64,000 nt of DNA, taken from positions 3,116,001 through 3,180,000 of the forward strand of contig NZ_CP150203.1 of the NCBI RefSeq assembly GCF_037969725.1. The letters are read 5' to 3'. This document shows, piece after piece, positions 24,666 to 33,429 of this stretch (positions are counted from its first letter, which is position 1; every line of letters begins with the position of its first letter). The notes beneath the pieces were generated by a model. That model had not been told where the DNA came from, ran no database searches, and worked only from the letters and a program-made list of their open reading frames with translations. The position numbers and the translations under genes were made by a program. The DNA is from Paenibacillus sp. FSL W8-0426. GTDB lineage: Bacteria; Bacillota; Bacilli; Paenibacillales; Paenibacillaceae.

Positions 24666-25208
24666 TTGCGATTTCTATCCATAATCATGCGGCGCGCACT
24701 GGCTTGGACGATCATCACTGCAGCAGTTGTATGCGCGGTTGCGGTTGTATTGCAACCATATGCAGATTCACGACAGAAGGCCGAAAAGGGGATTATTGCC
24801 GTGGGAGAGACGGCTCCCGATTTTGCAGCTGTCGATTTGTCAGGGGAACAAGTACAACTTTCGCAGTATCGCGGGCAGGTCGTGCTCCTTCACTTTTGGG
24901 CCTCCTGGTGTGCTCCCTGTGTCAGGGAAATGCCATTATTGAACCGGTTATCCCAATCCCATAATAAAAACGTAAAGACGATTTTCGTCAATGTGGGGGA
25001 GTCCAAAGCAACCGTCCGCGAATATCTCGCCGAGAACGGCTTTGAACTTGACGTCGTGATTGATGCGACCGGCAAAATCGCAGGATCCTACCATGTGCCG
25101 GGATTGCCTGCAACGATGATCGTCGATCGGAACGGAACGTTCGATCATATCCTTTTTGGCGAACTGCATGAGGACATGCCGATCGACCGATGGCTGGCTG
25201 AGCTTTGA
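24666..25208 (+). CDS. TlpA/ResA-like membrane-anchored thioredoxin
   Basis: 180 residues from TTG 24666, ten bases after nosF. One N-terminal membrane anchor (ALAWTIITAAVVCAVAVVL) precedes a thioredoxin fold facing outside. The redox site is WCAPC (C82, C85) and the cis-proline loop is GLPATMIVD. VGETAPDFAAVDLSGEQVQL is the usual TlpA/ResA opening. Within a nos-type cluster it probably keeps the cysteines of a copper protein, such as NosL or a Cu-A apoprotein, reduced for metal loading. Cytochrome c maturation is the alternative role. It is the last gene of nosDLYF-tlpA. Confidence 0.9.
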   Translation: MRFLSIIMRRALAWTIITAAVVCAVAVVLQPYADSRQKAEKGIIAVGETAPDFAAVDLSGEQVQLSQYRGQVVLLHFWASWCAPCVREMPLLNRLSQSHNKNVKTIFVNVGESKATVREYLAENGFELDVVIDATGKIAGSYHVPGLPATMIVDRNGTFDHILFGELHEDMPIDRWLAEL

Positions 25209-25278
25209 TCTTGAGCAGGGCACGGGCTCTTTTGGAAACCGGAGAATGAGAGCCGGAATCATCAAGTTGTAAAGGAGG

Positions 25279-25324
25279 GCTGCGCCCGAAGCGTTGGGAT
25301 TTGCTTCGAGCGCAGCTGTTTTGG
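25279..25324. terminator. Bidirectional terminator between tlpA and pectate lyase
   Basis: GCTGCGC and CGAAGC on the left pair with GCTTCG and GCGCAGC on the right, around a ten-base loop, with TGTTTTGG after it. It separates the convergent tlpA (plus) and pectate lyase (minus) transcripts. Confidence 0.75.
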
Positions 25325-25384
25325 TCATATTGACACAGGGACCGGAAGATGGTTCAGACCGCGAGGCGATCCCGTGCATTCAAC

Positions 25385-26347
25385 TTAGATTTTGGATGGC
25401 CAGTTGCCGTACCAGGCGTAGCCGGCCCGTCTCTCTTGGTCGATCTCGCTGAGATTGTATCTGACAATCCCGTCGCGGCCGACAAAGATCGGCTTGTCCG
25501 TGCCGATTTCATAGAAACGTGCCCACAGCGGCGTTGTGATGCTGGAGTCTTTAATGACTTTGCCGTCCCCGTTTTCTCTCACGAATTTGATGCCCGTCAT
25601 CTTGACCTTGTCAAACCAAGCCTGGGCACCGTTAATGGACGCGGTAATCTTGGCATTGGCCGGTCGTGTTTTCAGGAATTTTACGATAGTGCTGCTCTCT
25701 GCGGCGGAGAGGGAGGGAACTTCGTATATCCGTGCTCCCGCTGGTTTCAACGTGCTGGAATCATGCTGCTGTCCCCAAGCCGTCAGCTTGCCGCCAACGA
25801 CGACCTGTGTATTCAGAATGGCATCTACGCCTTTGTTAACGGCATTCCGGCTGCGATCGGCCAGGGAACTGTCAATAAAGGAGAAATCTCCCTTGCGGTT
25901 AGCGACTTCATCCAGCAGGTACATGACATTGATCATCGCGTCGTCATTATACGTGATGTGTTTGTGGTAACCCGAGCTTTGGTAAATTTGAGGCCATCCG
26001 CCGTTGGCATACTGCATGTTCAGCAAAAAGTTGATGCCTTTGATCGCTGCAGCGGAATATTGGGGATTGTTGGTCTTTTTAAATTCGCTGGCAAGTCTTC
26101 GGATTTCAGAATATGTAGCTTTGTTATCGATCGTGGATTTTGCCCATTCTCCGCTCGTTTCTTTGTAATCTTTTCTCCATCCTCCGTCAGGACGCTGGTT
26201 TTTCAAAATATCGGAAATGCTCGCCGTCGTTCCGGATGCATCCGCCGCATAGACTTGCCCCGCAGGTAGAATTGCCGTTCCGACAACAGGAAGTGCCAGG
26301 GCACAGGCCATCATCAAAGAAGTCACCGTTTTTTTCGCGTTCAACAT
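25385..26347 (-). CDS. Secreted pectate lyase, family PL10
   Basis: 320 residues. A signal peptide (VTSLMMACALALPVVGTAIL, cleavage after VYAA) is followed by a single PL10 catalytic domain with no extra module. Typical PL10 stretches are ILKNQRPDGGWRKDY, NPQYSAAAIKGINFLLNMQY, ANGGWPQIYQ, HITYNDDAMINVMYLLDEV, TAWGQQHD, ARFYEIGTDKPIFVGRDG and RRAGYAWYGNWP. It cleaves polygalacturonate by Ca-dependent beta-elimination outside the cell, so it serves plant-polymer degradation. ATG 26347 follows TAGGAGGG. It converges on the nos cluster and is functionally unrelated to the metal genes around it. Confidence 0.92.
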   Translation of the reverse strand: MLNAKKTVTSLMMACALALPVVGTAILPAGQVYAADASGTTASISDILKNQRPDGGWRKDYKETSGEWAKSTIDNKATYSEIRRLASEFKKTNNPQYSAAAIKGINFLLNMQYANGGWPQIYQSSGYHKHITYNDDAMINVMYLLDEVANRKGDFSFIDSSLADRSRNAVNKGVDAILNTQVVVGGKLTAWGQQHDSSTLKPAGARIYEVPSLSAAESSTIVKFLKTRPANAKITASINGAQAWFDKVKMTGIKFVRENGDGKVIKDSSITTPLWARFYEIGTDKPIFVGRDGIVRYNLSEIDQERRAGYAWYGNWPSKI

Positions 26348-26699
26348 CTCGTATACCCTCCTAAGTTTAAAATGATAACGGTTCCAAAATATCGATTACC
26401 GCTGCTACAGCCTCCTTTTTTGATTCTGGAAAACCATTTTCATCATGTCCATTCCAATTTGTGGATATGGACAAGCTCATTTTATGCAAAACTTTAAAAA
26501 ATATCAATCTTTGCACATACCATATGGGTGTATATTTTGAATATATTGTTCATCAGAGATAATCTTTAATTAAATTGAATCATATAGACGTATAGGGATA
26601 ATATACAAATTTTATATGAATATAGTTTCACAATAAAATGGAAGCACACATTTATTTTCAAAAAATGCATTGTGAATGAGCAAAGTTTGTGCTACGATC
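26348..26699. other. AT-rich divergent intergenic region
   Basis: About 350 bases between the pectate lyase and the metal transporter operon. It must hold the pectate lyase promoter; GATAACGGTTCC just upstream of the gene may be a regulatory site. A GTCCAT/ATGGAC stem (about 26446-26473) is visible. No coding sequence or repeat is evident. Confidence 0.4.
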
Positions 26700-26722
26700 T
26701 TAATCGTTATTATTACGATTAA
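26700..26722 (+). promoter_or_regulatory. Zur-type operator ahead of the Cnt/Nik-like operon
   Basis: Palindrome TTAATCGTTAT-T-ATTACGATTAA (half-sites 26700-26710 and 26712-26722) with one mismatch, matching the Zur boxes of znuCBA (core CGTNATNATTACGA). It lies 17 bases before the start codon, overlapping where RNA polymerase or the leader would be. Confidence 0.8.
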
Positions 26723-26738
26723 TTTTCAGGAGGAAAAC

Positions 26739-28325
26739 ATGAAGTCTACATTTTTGATGGGAATGGTGCTTTTGCTGGTGGTGTTAACCGGTTGTGGACA
26801 GCAGGCTAACCAGGATGACGAAGCTGGAGCCGCCAAGGACGAATTGGTTTTTGCCAGCACTAAAGATATTCGCGACATTAATCCGCATCTGACGGGCGGA
26901 GAATTGGCGGCGCAAAATATGGTTTTTGAATCACTCGTCGTGAATACTGCGGACGGCGTGCAGCCTAAATTGGCCGAAAGCTGGGAAATCTCCCCGGATG
27001 GTTTGACATATACCTTTCATTTGCGCAAAAACGTTGTATTTAGCGATGGCGAAGCCTTCAATGCCGAGGCCGTAAAGAAAAATATCGATGCTGTCGTGTC
27101 CAATTACGATAAGAACGCCTGGCTCAATCTGGTGCAGGAAATCGACAACACGAAAGTGGTGGACGAGCACACATTGGCATTGACGTTAAAGCACCCTTAT
27201 TATCCGACTTTGGAAGAGCTGGGGCTGACAAGACCGTTCCGCATGATCTCCCCCAAAAGCTTCATCGACGGCACGACCGCGAACGGGGTAAACGGTTATG
27301 CCGGGACCGGACCATACATACTGACGGAGCACAAAGACAATCAATATGCCTTGTTTGCTTCCAATGAACGCTACTGGGGAGAGCAGCCCAAAATCAAACA
27401 AGTGCGTTGGAAGGTCATGCCGGATCATCAAACGATCCTGCTGGGATTGCAAAAAGGCGAAGTGGACCTGATCTTCGGAGCCGACGGTGACATGCTGGAC
27501 GCCAATGCGTTCAGCGCACTGCAAGAGGGTGGAAAATACGCGACGAAAATCAGTCATCCGTCCGGATCGCGCTCGATCCTGCTGAACAGCAATCGCGCGT
27601 TCACGAAGGACAAGCTCGTACGCGAAGCACTGCAATATGCCATCAACAAACGGACGATCGCTACAGGCATTCTGAACGATACGGAACAGATCGCGGATAC
27701 GTTAATGTCCAAGGCCACGCCGTATGCGAACATCGATTTGAGCATCCGTTCTTACGACGCCAACCAGGCCGAGCAATTGCTCGATCAAGCAGGATGGGTA
27801 AAATCGGATGACGGTTACCGCTACAAAAACGGGCAGAAGCTTCATCTGCTGCTCTCGTATAACTCGGACAATGCGCAAGAAAAAACGATCGGCGAATCCA
27901 TGCAAAGCGATCTGAAAGCGATCGGGGTGGAACTCGAAATTTTGGGTGAAGAAAAGCAAGCTTACTTTGACCGCCAAAAATCCGGCGATTTTGATTTGCA
28001 ATATTCCCTGTCTTGGGGACTGCCGTATGACCCGCAAACGTACGTCTCCACATGGCGCGTACCTTCCCACGGCGATTACCAAGCCCAAGCGGGATTGGAA
28101 AAGAAAGCTTGGTTGGATCAAACCATTAGCGAAGTTTTGCTTGAACAGGACGAGTCCGCGCGAGCGGAAAAATACAAAGAAATCTTTACTTACGTGCATG
28201 ACGAAGCCGTGTATTTGCCTTTGACGTATTCGGTCGTGAAAGCCATTCACTCGGATCGTTTGCAGGGCGTGGATTTCAATGTATCGCAATACGAAATTCC
28301 GTTTGAAAAGATGTATTTTCAATAA
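26739..28325 (+). CDS. Metal-chelate ABC transporter substrate-binding lipoprotein (CntA/NikA-like)
   Basis: 528 residues from ATG 26739 after CAGGAGG; the in-frame ATG at 26676 is rejected because the Zur box lies between. Lipobox LVVLTGC. It has the SBP_bac_5 fold: DIRDINPHLTGGELAAQNMV, ESWEISPDGLTYTFHLRKNV, GTGPYILTEHKDNQY, SRSILLNSNRAFTKDKLVRE, and the C-terminal SQYEIPFEKMYF, a signature of NikA/CntA-type receptors rather than oligopeptide ones. With the Zur box, a zinc-metallophore complex is the likeliest cargo, with nickel the alternative. It is the first gene of a five-gene operon. Confidence 0.85.
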   Translation: MKSTFLMGMVLLLVVLTGCGQQANQDDEAGAAKDELVFASTKDIRDINPHLTGGELAAQNMVFESLVVNTADGVQPKLAESWEISPDGLTYTFHLRKNVVFSDGEAFNAEAVKKNIDAVVSNYDKNAWLNLVQEIDNTKVVDEHTLALTLKHPYYPTLEELGLTRPFRMISPKSFIDGTTANGVNGYAGTGPYILTEHKDNQYALFASNERYWGEQPKIKQVRWKVMPDHQTILLGLQKGEVDLIFGADGDMLDANAFSALQEGGKYATKISHPSGSRSILLNSNRAFTKDKLVREALQYAINKRTIATGILNDTEQIADTLMSKATPYANIDLSIRSYDANQAEQLLDQAGWVKSDDGYRYKNGQKLHLLLSYNSDNAQEKTIGESMQSDLKAIGVELEILGEEKQAYFDRQKSGDFDLQYSLSWGLPYDPQTYVSTWRVPSHGDYQAQAGLEKKAWLDQTISEVLLEQDESARAEKYKEIFTYVHDEAVYLPLTYSVVKAIHSDRLQGVDFNVSQYEIPFEKMYFQ

Positions 28326-28343
28326 CAGAGAGCGAGTCGAACG

Positions 28344-29276
28344 ATGAAAGCATACCTGAGCAAACGAATCATCGGCGCCATCCCGCTGCTTGTGCTGGTT
28401 ACCTTCCTGGCATTCATCCTGATCAACTTAAGGACAAGCGATCCGGCGGAAATTGCCTTGCGCGTCAACCAGATTACGCCGACGGACGAGATGGTGCAGA
28501 GCATGCGCGAGGAGCTGGGCCTGAATCAGCCGTTCCTCGTGCGGTACAAGAACTGGATCGTTGACAGTTTTAACGGGGAGTTCGGCACGAGTTATGTCAA
28601 CAACAAACCCGTATTGGAGGAATTGCGGCAGGCGATTCCGCCAACCTTGCAGCTGGCAGCAGCAACGCTGGCGATCATCGTCATCTTCAGCATGTCGATC
28701 GGCATATTGTGCAGCGTGTTCGAGAACCGGTGGCAGGATCGTTTCCTGAGGGGCATCGTATTCGTGCTTGCCGCCATGCCGAGTTTCTGGATCGGTTTGC
28801 TGCTGATGTGGTATTTCTCGGTGCACCTGGGACTCCTGCCGACCAGCGGTATGGAGGGACCGACATCGATCATTCTTCCTGCGGTCACGCTGTCGCTTAC
28901 GTTTCTATCGACGTATGTGCGCTTGATACGCAATAACATGGTTCAGAACAAACATGAAAATTTCGTCCTTTACGCCAAGGTGCGCGGTTTGAAGCAAAGC
29001 ACGATCACATGGAAAATCTTCACGAATTCGATCCAGTCCTCCTTGACGGCATTCGGCATGTCCGTTCCACGGTTAATCGCGGGTACGGTCGTCGTCGAAA
29101 ACATATTCGCCTGGCCGGGAATCGGCAGATTGTGCGTCAAAGCGATATTCAATTCCGATGTTCCCGTGATCCAGGCGTACATCTTCATGATGGCTGTGCT
29201 GTTCATCGTGTGCAACCTGATTGTGGACATCCTGATCGTGCTGATCGACCCGAGATTACGGAGGGAAGCAAAATGA
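28344..29276 (+). CDS. Metal-chelate/nickel ABC permease (CntB/NikB-like)
   Basis: 310 residues, six membrane helices, of the DppB/NikB family. N-terminal MKAYLSKRIIGAIPLLVLVT, large external loop with TPTDEMVQSMREELGLNQPF, and the EAA-type cytoplasmic loop FVLYAKVRGLKQSTITWKIF. The end, NLIVDILIVLIDPRLR, is conserved in the family. It forms half of the import channel. It lies 18 bases after the receptor gene and overlaps the next gene by ATGA. Confidence 0.9.
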   Translation: MKAYLSKRIIGAIPLLVLVTFLAFILINLRTSDPAEIALRVNQITPTDEMVQSMREELGLNQPFLVRYKNWIVDSFNGEFGTSYVNNKPVLEELRQAIPPTLQLAAATLAIIVIFSMSIGILCSVFENRWQDRFLRGIVFVLAAMPSFWIGLLLMWYFSVHLGLLPTSGMEGPTSIILPAVTLSLTFLSTYVRLIRNNMVQNKHENFVLYAKVRGLKQSTITWKIFTNSIQSSLTAFGMSVPRLIAGTVVVENIFAWPGIGRLCVKAIFNSDVPVIQAYIFMMAVLFIVCNLIVDILIVLIDPRLRREAK

Positions 29277-30184
29277 GTTTTTTCAAACGTTTGCGCGGTG
29301 ATCGACTGGGCATGGTGTGCCTTGCATTTCTGTCCATGGTTACGCTGGCCGGCCTGTGTGCCCCTCTCCTTGCACCCTATGATCCAACCTTGGTCAATGT
29401 CGCCGTGAAGCTCTCCCCGCCAAGCGCGGATTATTGGCTCGGTACCGATCATTTGGGTCGGGATTTGCTGTCGCGTTTGTTGTTCGGCATTCGTACAACC
29501 TTTTTCTACGCATTCCTGGCCATGATCGTGACCATTGCGTCGGGATTGATCTTTGGCTTGATGGCCGGGTATTCCAACGGAAAAGTGCGCGAGGTCATTC
29601 TGCGGTTCTGCGACGTGATGTTATCCTTTCCGTCCGAGGTCATGATCTTGTCCATTGTCGGCATATTGGGGCCGGGGATCGTCAATATCGTCATCGCCAA
29701 CATCTTGTCCAAATGGGCCTGGTACACGCGGATGATCTACAGCAGCGTGCAGCAGTACCGTGCCAAAAATTACGTGAAGTTTGCCCAAGTTCACCAAGGC
29801 TCTTCTTTATATATCATGAGAAAACACATTCTCCCGGGCATCTCCGGCGAACTCACCACGCATTCGACGCTGGAAATGGGCTGGGTCATCCTGAGCATTT
29901 CCTCATTGTCCTTCCTTGGATTGGGCGTACAGGCACCCGTGCCGGAATGGGGCATGATGCTGAATGAAGCGAAAAACGTTTTGTTCACGAATCCATGGCA
30001 AATGATACCTGCGGGCGTTACGATCCTGCTTGTCGTTGCCGCGCTGAATTTCCTGGGGGACAGCATGCAGCATGCGCTGAACGCCCAATCTTACGTCACT
30101 GGCCGCAAACGACAACGAAAGCTGTTCCGATTCGGCAGAGAAAGGAAGATCAATGATGTCCATCTTGACCGTAAACCATCTTAA
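29273..30184 (+). CDS. Metal-chelate/nickel ABC permease (CntC/NikC-like)
   Basis: 303 residues from ATG 29273, which overlaps the stop of the previous permease and follows GGAGGGAAG; earlier in-frame codons belong to that overlap. DppC/NikC family: MSFFKRLRGDRLGMVCLAFL, YWLGTDHLGRDLLSRLLFG (the family hallmark), EAA loop KNYVKFAQVHQGSSLYIMRK, and FLGLGVQAPVPEWGMML. Six helices predicted by eye. Second half of the import channel. The basic tail runs 32 bases into the next gene. Confidence 0.9.
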   Translation: MSFFKRLRGDRLGMVCLAFLSMVTLAGLCAPLLAPYDPTLVNVAVKLSPPSADYWLGTDHLGRDLLSRLLFGIRTTFFYAFLAMIVTIASGLIFGLMAGYSNGKVREVILRFCDVMLSFPSEVMILSIVGILGPGIVNIVIANILSKWAWYTRMIYSSVQQYRAKNYVKFAQVHQGSSLYIMRKHILPGISGELTTHSTLEMGWVILSISSLSFLGLGVQAPVPEWGMMLNEAKNVLFTNPWQMIPAGVTILLVVAALNFLGDSMQHALNAQSYVTGRKRQRKLFRFGRERKINDVHLDRKPS

Positions 30185-30977
30185 TATCGTAGATACCAAA
30201 ACCAACAAGGTCATCGTCAAGGATGCTTCTTTTACGGTGGAACAGCAAACATGCCTGGGGATCGTGGGGGAGAGCGGCAGCGGGAAGTCCATGACGGTTC
30301 GGGAAATCATGGGCGTGAATCCGCGCTGGATCCGTTCGGAAGGTGAAGTTCTTTTCGAGAATCGCAACCTCCTGGAGGATAACGACAAGCGCAGAAGATC
30401 GATTCGCGGCAAAAAAATCAGCATGATTTTGCAGGACGCCATGACGGCCTTCAATCCGATTGAAAAAATCGGAGCCCAGATGAACCAAACATTCGTACAA
30501 TTGCTCAAGGTTCCGAAGAGAGAAGCGGAGCGGCTGAGTCTGGAAAGCCTTGAAATGATGAATTTCCAGGAACCGCGTACCGTTTATGGCAGCTATCCCC
30601 ATGAGCTTTCGGGAGGCATGCTTCAGCGATGCATGATCGCCATTGCCCTTGTCATGAAACCCGACGTGATCATCGCGGATGAACCGACGACCGCACTGGA
30701 TTCCATCAATCAGCTGGAGGTCGTCAAGCAATTCCGTTCCTTGAAGGAGCTGACGGGCACAACGATGATCCTGATCTCGCATGATTTGGGCGTCGTACAG
30801 CGATTGGCGGACAACGTGATCGTCATGAAGGATGGGGAGATCGTCGAACAAGGCGTAACATCAACCGTTTTCAATGATCCGAAACATGCGTACACGCAGT
30901 ATTTGGTGAATACCCGCCTGCAGCTGACGAACAGCTTTAACGATTCTTTGCTGAGTGGAGTGAAAGCTAAACCATGA
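30153..30977 (+). CDS. Metal-chelate ABC transporter ATPase (CntD/NikD-like)
   Basis: 274 residues starting at ATG 30153 (or the adjacent ATG 30156) with AAAGGAAG upstream. Walker A GESGSGKS, signature LSGGMLQRCMIAIAL, Walker B VIIADEPTTALD, H-loop ISHDLGVVQRLADN. The inserted QMNQTFVQLLK segment and the C-terminal NDPKHAYTQYLVNTRL are typical of the oligopeptide/nickel ATPase family. It pairs with the next ATPase to power uptake. Overlaps link it to both neighbours. Confidence 0.9.
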   Translation: MMSILTVNHLNIVDTKTNKVIVKDASFTVEQQTCLGIVGESGSGKSMTVREIMGVNPRWIRSEGEVLFENRNLLEDNDKRRRSIRGKKISMILQDAMTAFNPIEKIGAQMNQTFVQLLKVPKREAERLSLESLEMMNFQEPRTVYGSYPHELSGGMLQRCMIAIALVMKPDVIIADEPTTALDSINQLEVVKQFRSLKELTGTTMILISHDLGVVQRLADNVIVMKDGEIVEQGVTSTVFNDPKHAYTQYLVNTRLQLTNSFNDSLLSGVKAKP

Positions 30978-31765
30978 TATCCGTAAAGCACGTCAAGAAA
31001 AGGTATAAAATGCCCGGAAAATTCCTTCGTCCCGTCCAAAAAAATGTGCTGACAGATGTCAGTTTTCATCTGAACGAGGGCGACTGCCTCGGAATCATCG
31101 GAGAAAGCGGCAGCGGCAAAAGCACGTTATCCCGCATGCTGCTTGGTTTGGAACAGCATGATGGAGGCGAAATCCAAATCGACGGTGTGCCGCACAAGAA
31201 ATGGATCAGTCAGAATAAAGGCAAGATTAGCGTGGTGTTCCAGGACTACCGCACATCGGTCAATCCGAACTGGACGATCGGACAGATCATAGAGGAACCG
31301 TTGAACATGTTGGGCGACATGAAAACAAACCAGGTTGAACGAACGCAGTGGATTGCATCGCTGGTTGGAAAAGTACAACTTCCTGCCGACGTCTTAAGCA
31401 GGCATCCGCATGAATTGAGCGGAGGACAGCTGCAGCGGGTTTGCATTGCCCGTGCATTGACGACCCGCCCGAAATACGTCGTTCTGGATGAAGCGATCAG
31501 CTCCCTGGATGTGTCGGTACAAGCTCAGATTCTAACGTTGCTGAAGGACCTGCAGTCCGAATTTCGATTAAGTTATTTGTTTATCGCCCATGACCTTCAA
31601 GCCGTAGCCTATCTTTGCAACCGTTTGGCTTTTTTGCGGGATGGACGCATCATCGAAGAATTGGACTGCAATCATTTTACGTGCGCGGAGAGCGATTACG
31701 TCAATCATTTGCTGGAATCGATCATTCCTTTTAAATCCGATTATAACGGGGAGAAGAGCTTGTGA
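30974..31765 (+). CDS. Metal-chelate ABC transporter ATPase (CntF/NikE-like)
   Basis: 263 residues, start ATG 30974 overlapping the previous stop (ATGA). Walker A GESGSGKST, signature LSGGQLQRVCIARAL, Walker B YVVLDEAISSLDVSVQ; the alanine in DEA is a mild variation from DEP. SVVFQDYRTSVNPNWTIGQI is the Q-loop region, with the family's usual NPNWTI. Last gene of the operon, 43 bases before a terminator. No metallophore synthesis genes (nicotianamine-synthase-like or opine dehydrogenase) follow within the window. Confidence 0.9.
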   Translation: MISVKHVKKRYKMPGKFLRPVQKNVLTDVSFHLNEGDCLGIIGESGSGKSTLSRMLLGLEQHDGGEIQIDGVPHKKWISQNKGKISVVFQDYRTSVNPNWTIGQIIEEPLNMLGDMKTNQVERTQWIASLVGKVQLPADVLSRHPHELSGGQLQRVCIARALTTRPKYVVLDEAISSLDVSVQAQILTLLKDLQSEFRLSYLFIAHDLQAVAYLCNRLAFLRDGRIIEELDCNHFTCAESDYVNHLLESIIPFKSDYNGEKSL

Positions 31766-31807
31766 TCCGGTTTGATCATCTTCGAAATGTAGAGAATGGA
31801 CCTGTTT

Positions 31808-31831
31808 AAGACGCTGATTAGCGTCTTTTTT
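31808..31831 (+). terminator. Terminator of the Cnt/Nik-like operon
   Basis: AAGACGC (31808-31814), six-base loop, GCGTCTT with TTTTT following. It ends the five-gene metal transporter transcript. Confidence 0.85.
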
Positions 31832-31882
31832 GGTTTTCAGTTTATCAGGAACAAAAGTATGCTAGTCGTAAGAACAGCGGCG

Positions 31883-31937
31883 GTTTACCATTAGTTTACG
31901 TTTCGTTCCCGGATGGTTTACCATTTTACATTATAAT
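31883..31937 (+). promoter_or_regulatory. Promoter of the two-component genes with GTTTAC repeats
   Basis: GTTTAC occurs at 31883-31888 and 31894-31899, an 11-base period (one helical turn), and again at 31916-31921 followed by TTTTAC (31924-31929). A good -10, TATAAT (31932-31937), follows, but no -35 consensus is present. That is the layout expected of a promoter activated by an OmpR-type response regulator bound as a tandem dimer. Confidence 0.6.
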
Positions 31938-31971
31938 GGTTCTAACTACCTTGAGAGGAAGACGTATAACC

Positions 31972-33429
31972 ATGAGCGTAAAACGCCGACTCTACATCTC
32001 CAACTTCCTGATGCTGGTCATGCCGGTTTTGCTTTTGATCTTGACGAGTATTTGCCTGATGTTAATCTACACAGGGATCACGGGAATTCGCGAGAAACCT
32101 CCTTTGAATTATGGAGAACTGTTTTCGAAACGCATGGAAAAGGTCGAAGAGCTGGCCGCAAAGCAAAAATCCGTCACCAGCAAGGAACCCATTCAGTCCG
32201 ATATAGACGAATTCAACCGTCAGAACGAGGGAACGGGGATGAACTTGTCACTGTATCAGGGGCAACATCGGATTTATCCGGTTTCATCGACTAACGTTGA
32301 AATGCCTGACATGAACCATTCCCAATCCAACGTGATTATCGTGACCGACCAGCTCGCTGTTTACCGGGCCGAAGCGGGGGATTATGCGCTTGTACTGAGT
32401 GATTCTAATTTTACGGTCAATAACCATGACACATTCGAGAAACGGATATATGGCGGAGCTTTGATGCTGACGATCCTCATAGTCGTGGCCATCGTGACGA
32501 ACAGGGCATTGACGAAGTTTGTTTTCCGCAGCATCATGGATCCGATTCAGATCATCGTGGACGGCGTGCATCAGCTTCGGGACGGGAATTTGAAGTATCG
32601 GATTCATTACGATAAACAGGATGAGTTTGCTTCCGTGTGTGTGGAATTCAATGACATGGCAGAACAGTTATCCAACATGGTCGAAGAGCGAAAAAAGAAC
32701 GAAATTAATCGCCGGGAGCTGATCGCGGGTATTTCCCATGACTTGCGCACACCGTTAACTTCCATCAAAGCGTACTTGGAAGGGCTGGAGAAAGGTGTGG
32801 CGACCACGCCACAGATGCGAATGAAATATTTTGATACGATTAAAGCCAAAACGGCAAGCCTGGAACACATCATTAATCAGCTTTTCTTGTTCTCCAAACT
32901 GGATATCGGCGATTTCCCGCTGTACATGGAGCTTGTAGACATCGGTGCTGAAATGAAGAGAACCATGGCTGCTTTCGAAGTAGAGTACAGCCCCAAAGGG
33001 CTGAATCTTCACTATGAACAGCAATTTCCGCAAGCCGAGACGCTGATCGATGTGGTGCAATTCCGCAATGTGATTCAAAATGTTCTGGAAAATAGTCTAA
33101 AGTATAAAGACAAAGAGCGCGTCGACGTAACCATCACATGGATGGAAAATGAACAATGGGTAGAAATGCGTTTAACGGACAATGGTCCAGGGGTATCTCC
33201 TGAAGAATTGGGCAAGTTATTTGACGTGTTCTACCGCAGTGATGCATCACGGAAGAGGCCTGATCTGGGCAGCGGTCTGGGATTGGCCATTTCCAGCAAA
33301 GTGATTGAACGGTTGGGCGGACGCATTCATGCGGAACTGGAGCCAAGGGCTGGACTTTCGATTATTATAACGATTCCCAAATACAAGGGCGTAAAAGGAG
33401 AAGACGATGAAGAGAATCTTAATCATTGA
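31972..33429 (+). CDS. Membrane sensor histidine kinase
   Basis: 485 residues from ATG 31972 (GAGGAAG upstream; in-frame codons before it lie too close to the -10 box). TM1 is about residues 10-38 (NFLMLVMPVLLLILTSICLM), an external domain of about 125 residues follows, TM2 is LMLTILIVVAIVTNRAL, then HAMP, HisKA with phospho-acceptor GISHDLRTPLTSIKAYL (H about 256), and HATPase_c with NVLENSLKYKD, DNGPGVSPEEL and GSGLGLAIS. It senses an extracellular or membrane signal and phosphorylates the response regulator whose gene overlaps it by 23 bases. The adjoining ABC exporter suggests an antimicrobial peptide or envelope-stress cue. Confidence 0.92.
   Translation: MSVKRRLYISNFLMLVMPVLLLILTSICLMLIYTGITGIREKPPLNYGELFSKRMEKVEELAAKQKSVTSKEPIQSDIDEFNRQNEGTGMNLSLYQGQHRIYPVSSTNVEMPDMNHSQSNVIIVTDQLAVYRAEAGDYALVLSDSNFTVNNHDTFEKRIYGGALMLTILIVVAIVTNRALTKFVFRSIMDPIQIIVDGVHQLRDGNLKYRIHYDKQDEFASVCVEFNDMAEQLSNMVEERKKNEINRRELIAGISHDLRTPLTSIKAYLEGLEKGVATTPQMRMKYFDTIKAKTASLEHIINQLFLFSKLDIGDFPLYMELVDIGAEMKRTMAAFEVEYSPKGLNLHYEQQFPQAETLIDVVQFRNVIQNVLENSLKYKDKERVDVTITWMENEQWVEMRLTDNGPGVSPEELGKLFDVFYRSDASRKRPDLGSGLGLAISSKVIERLGGRIHAELEPRAGLSIIITIPKYKGVKGEDDEENLNH

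Noticed and set aside
25349..26269. 306-codon plus-strand frame
   Set aside because: It is entirely antisense to the well-supported PL10 pectate lyase; no ribosome site and no recognisable domain.
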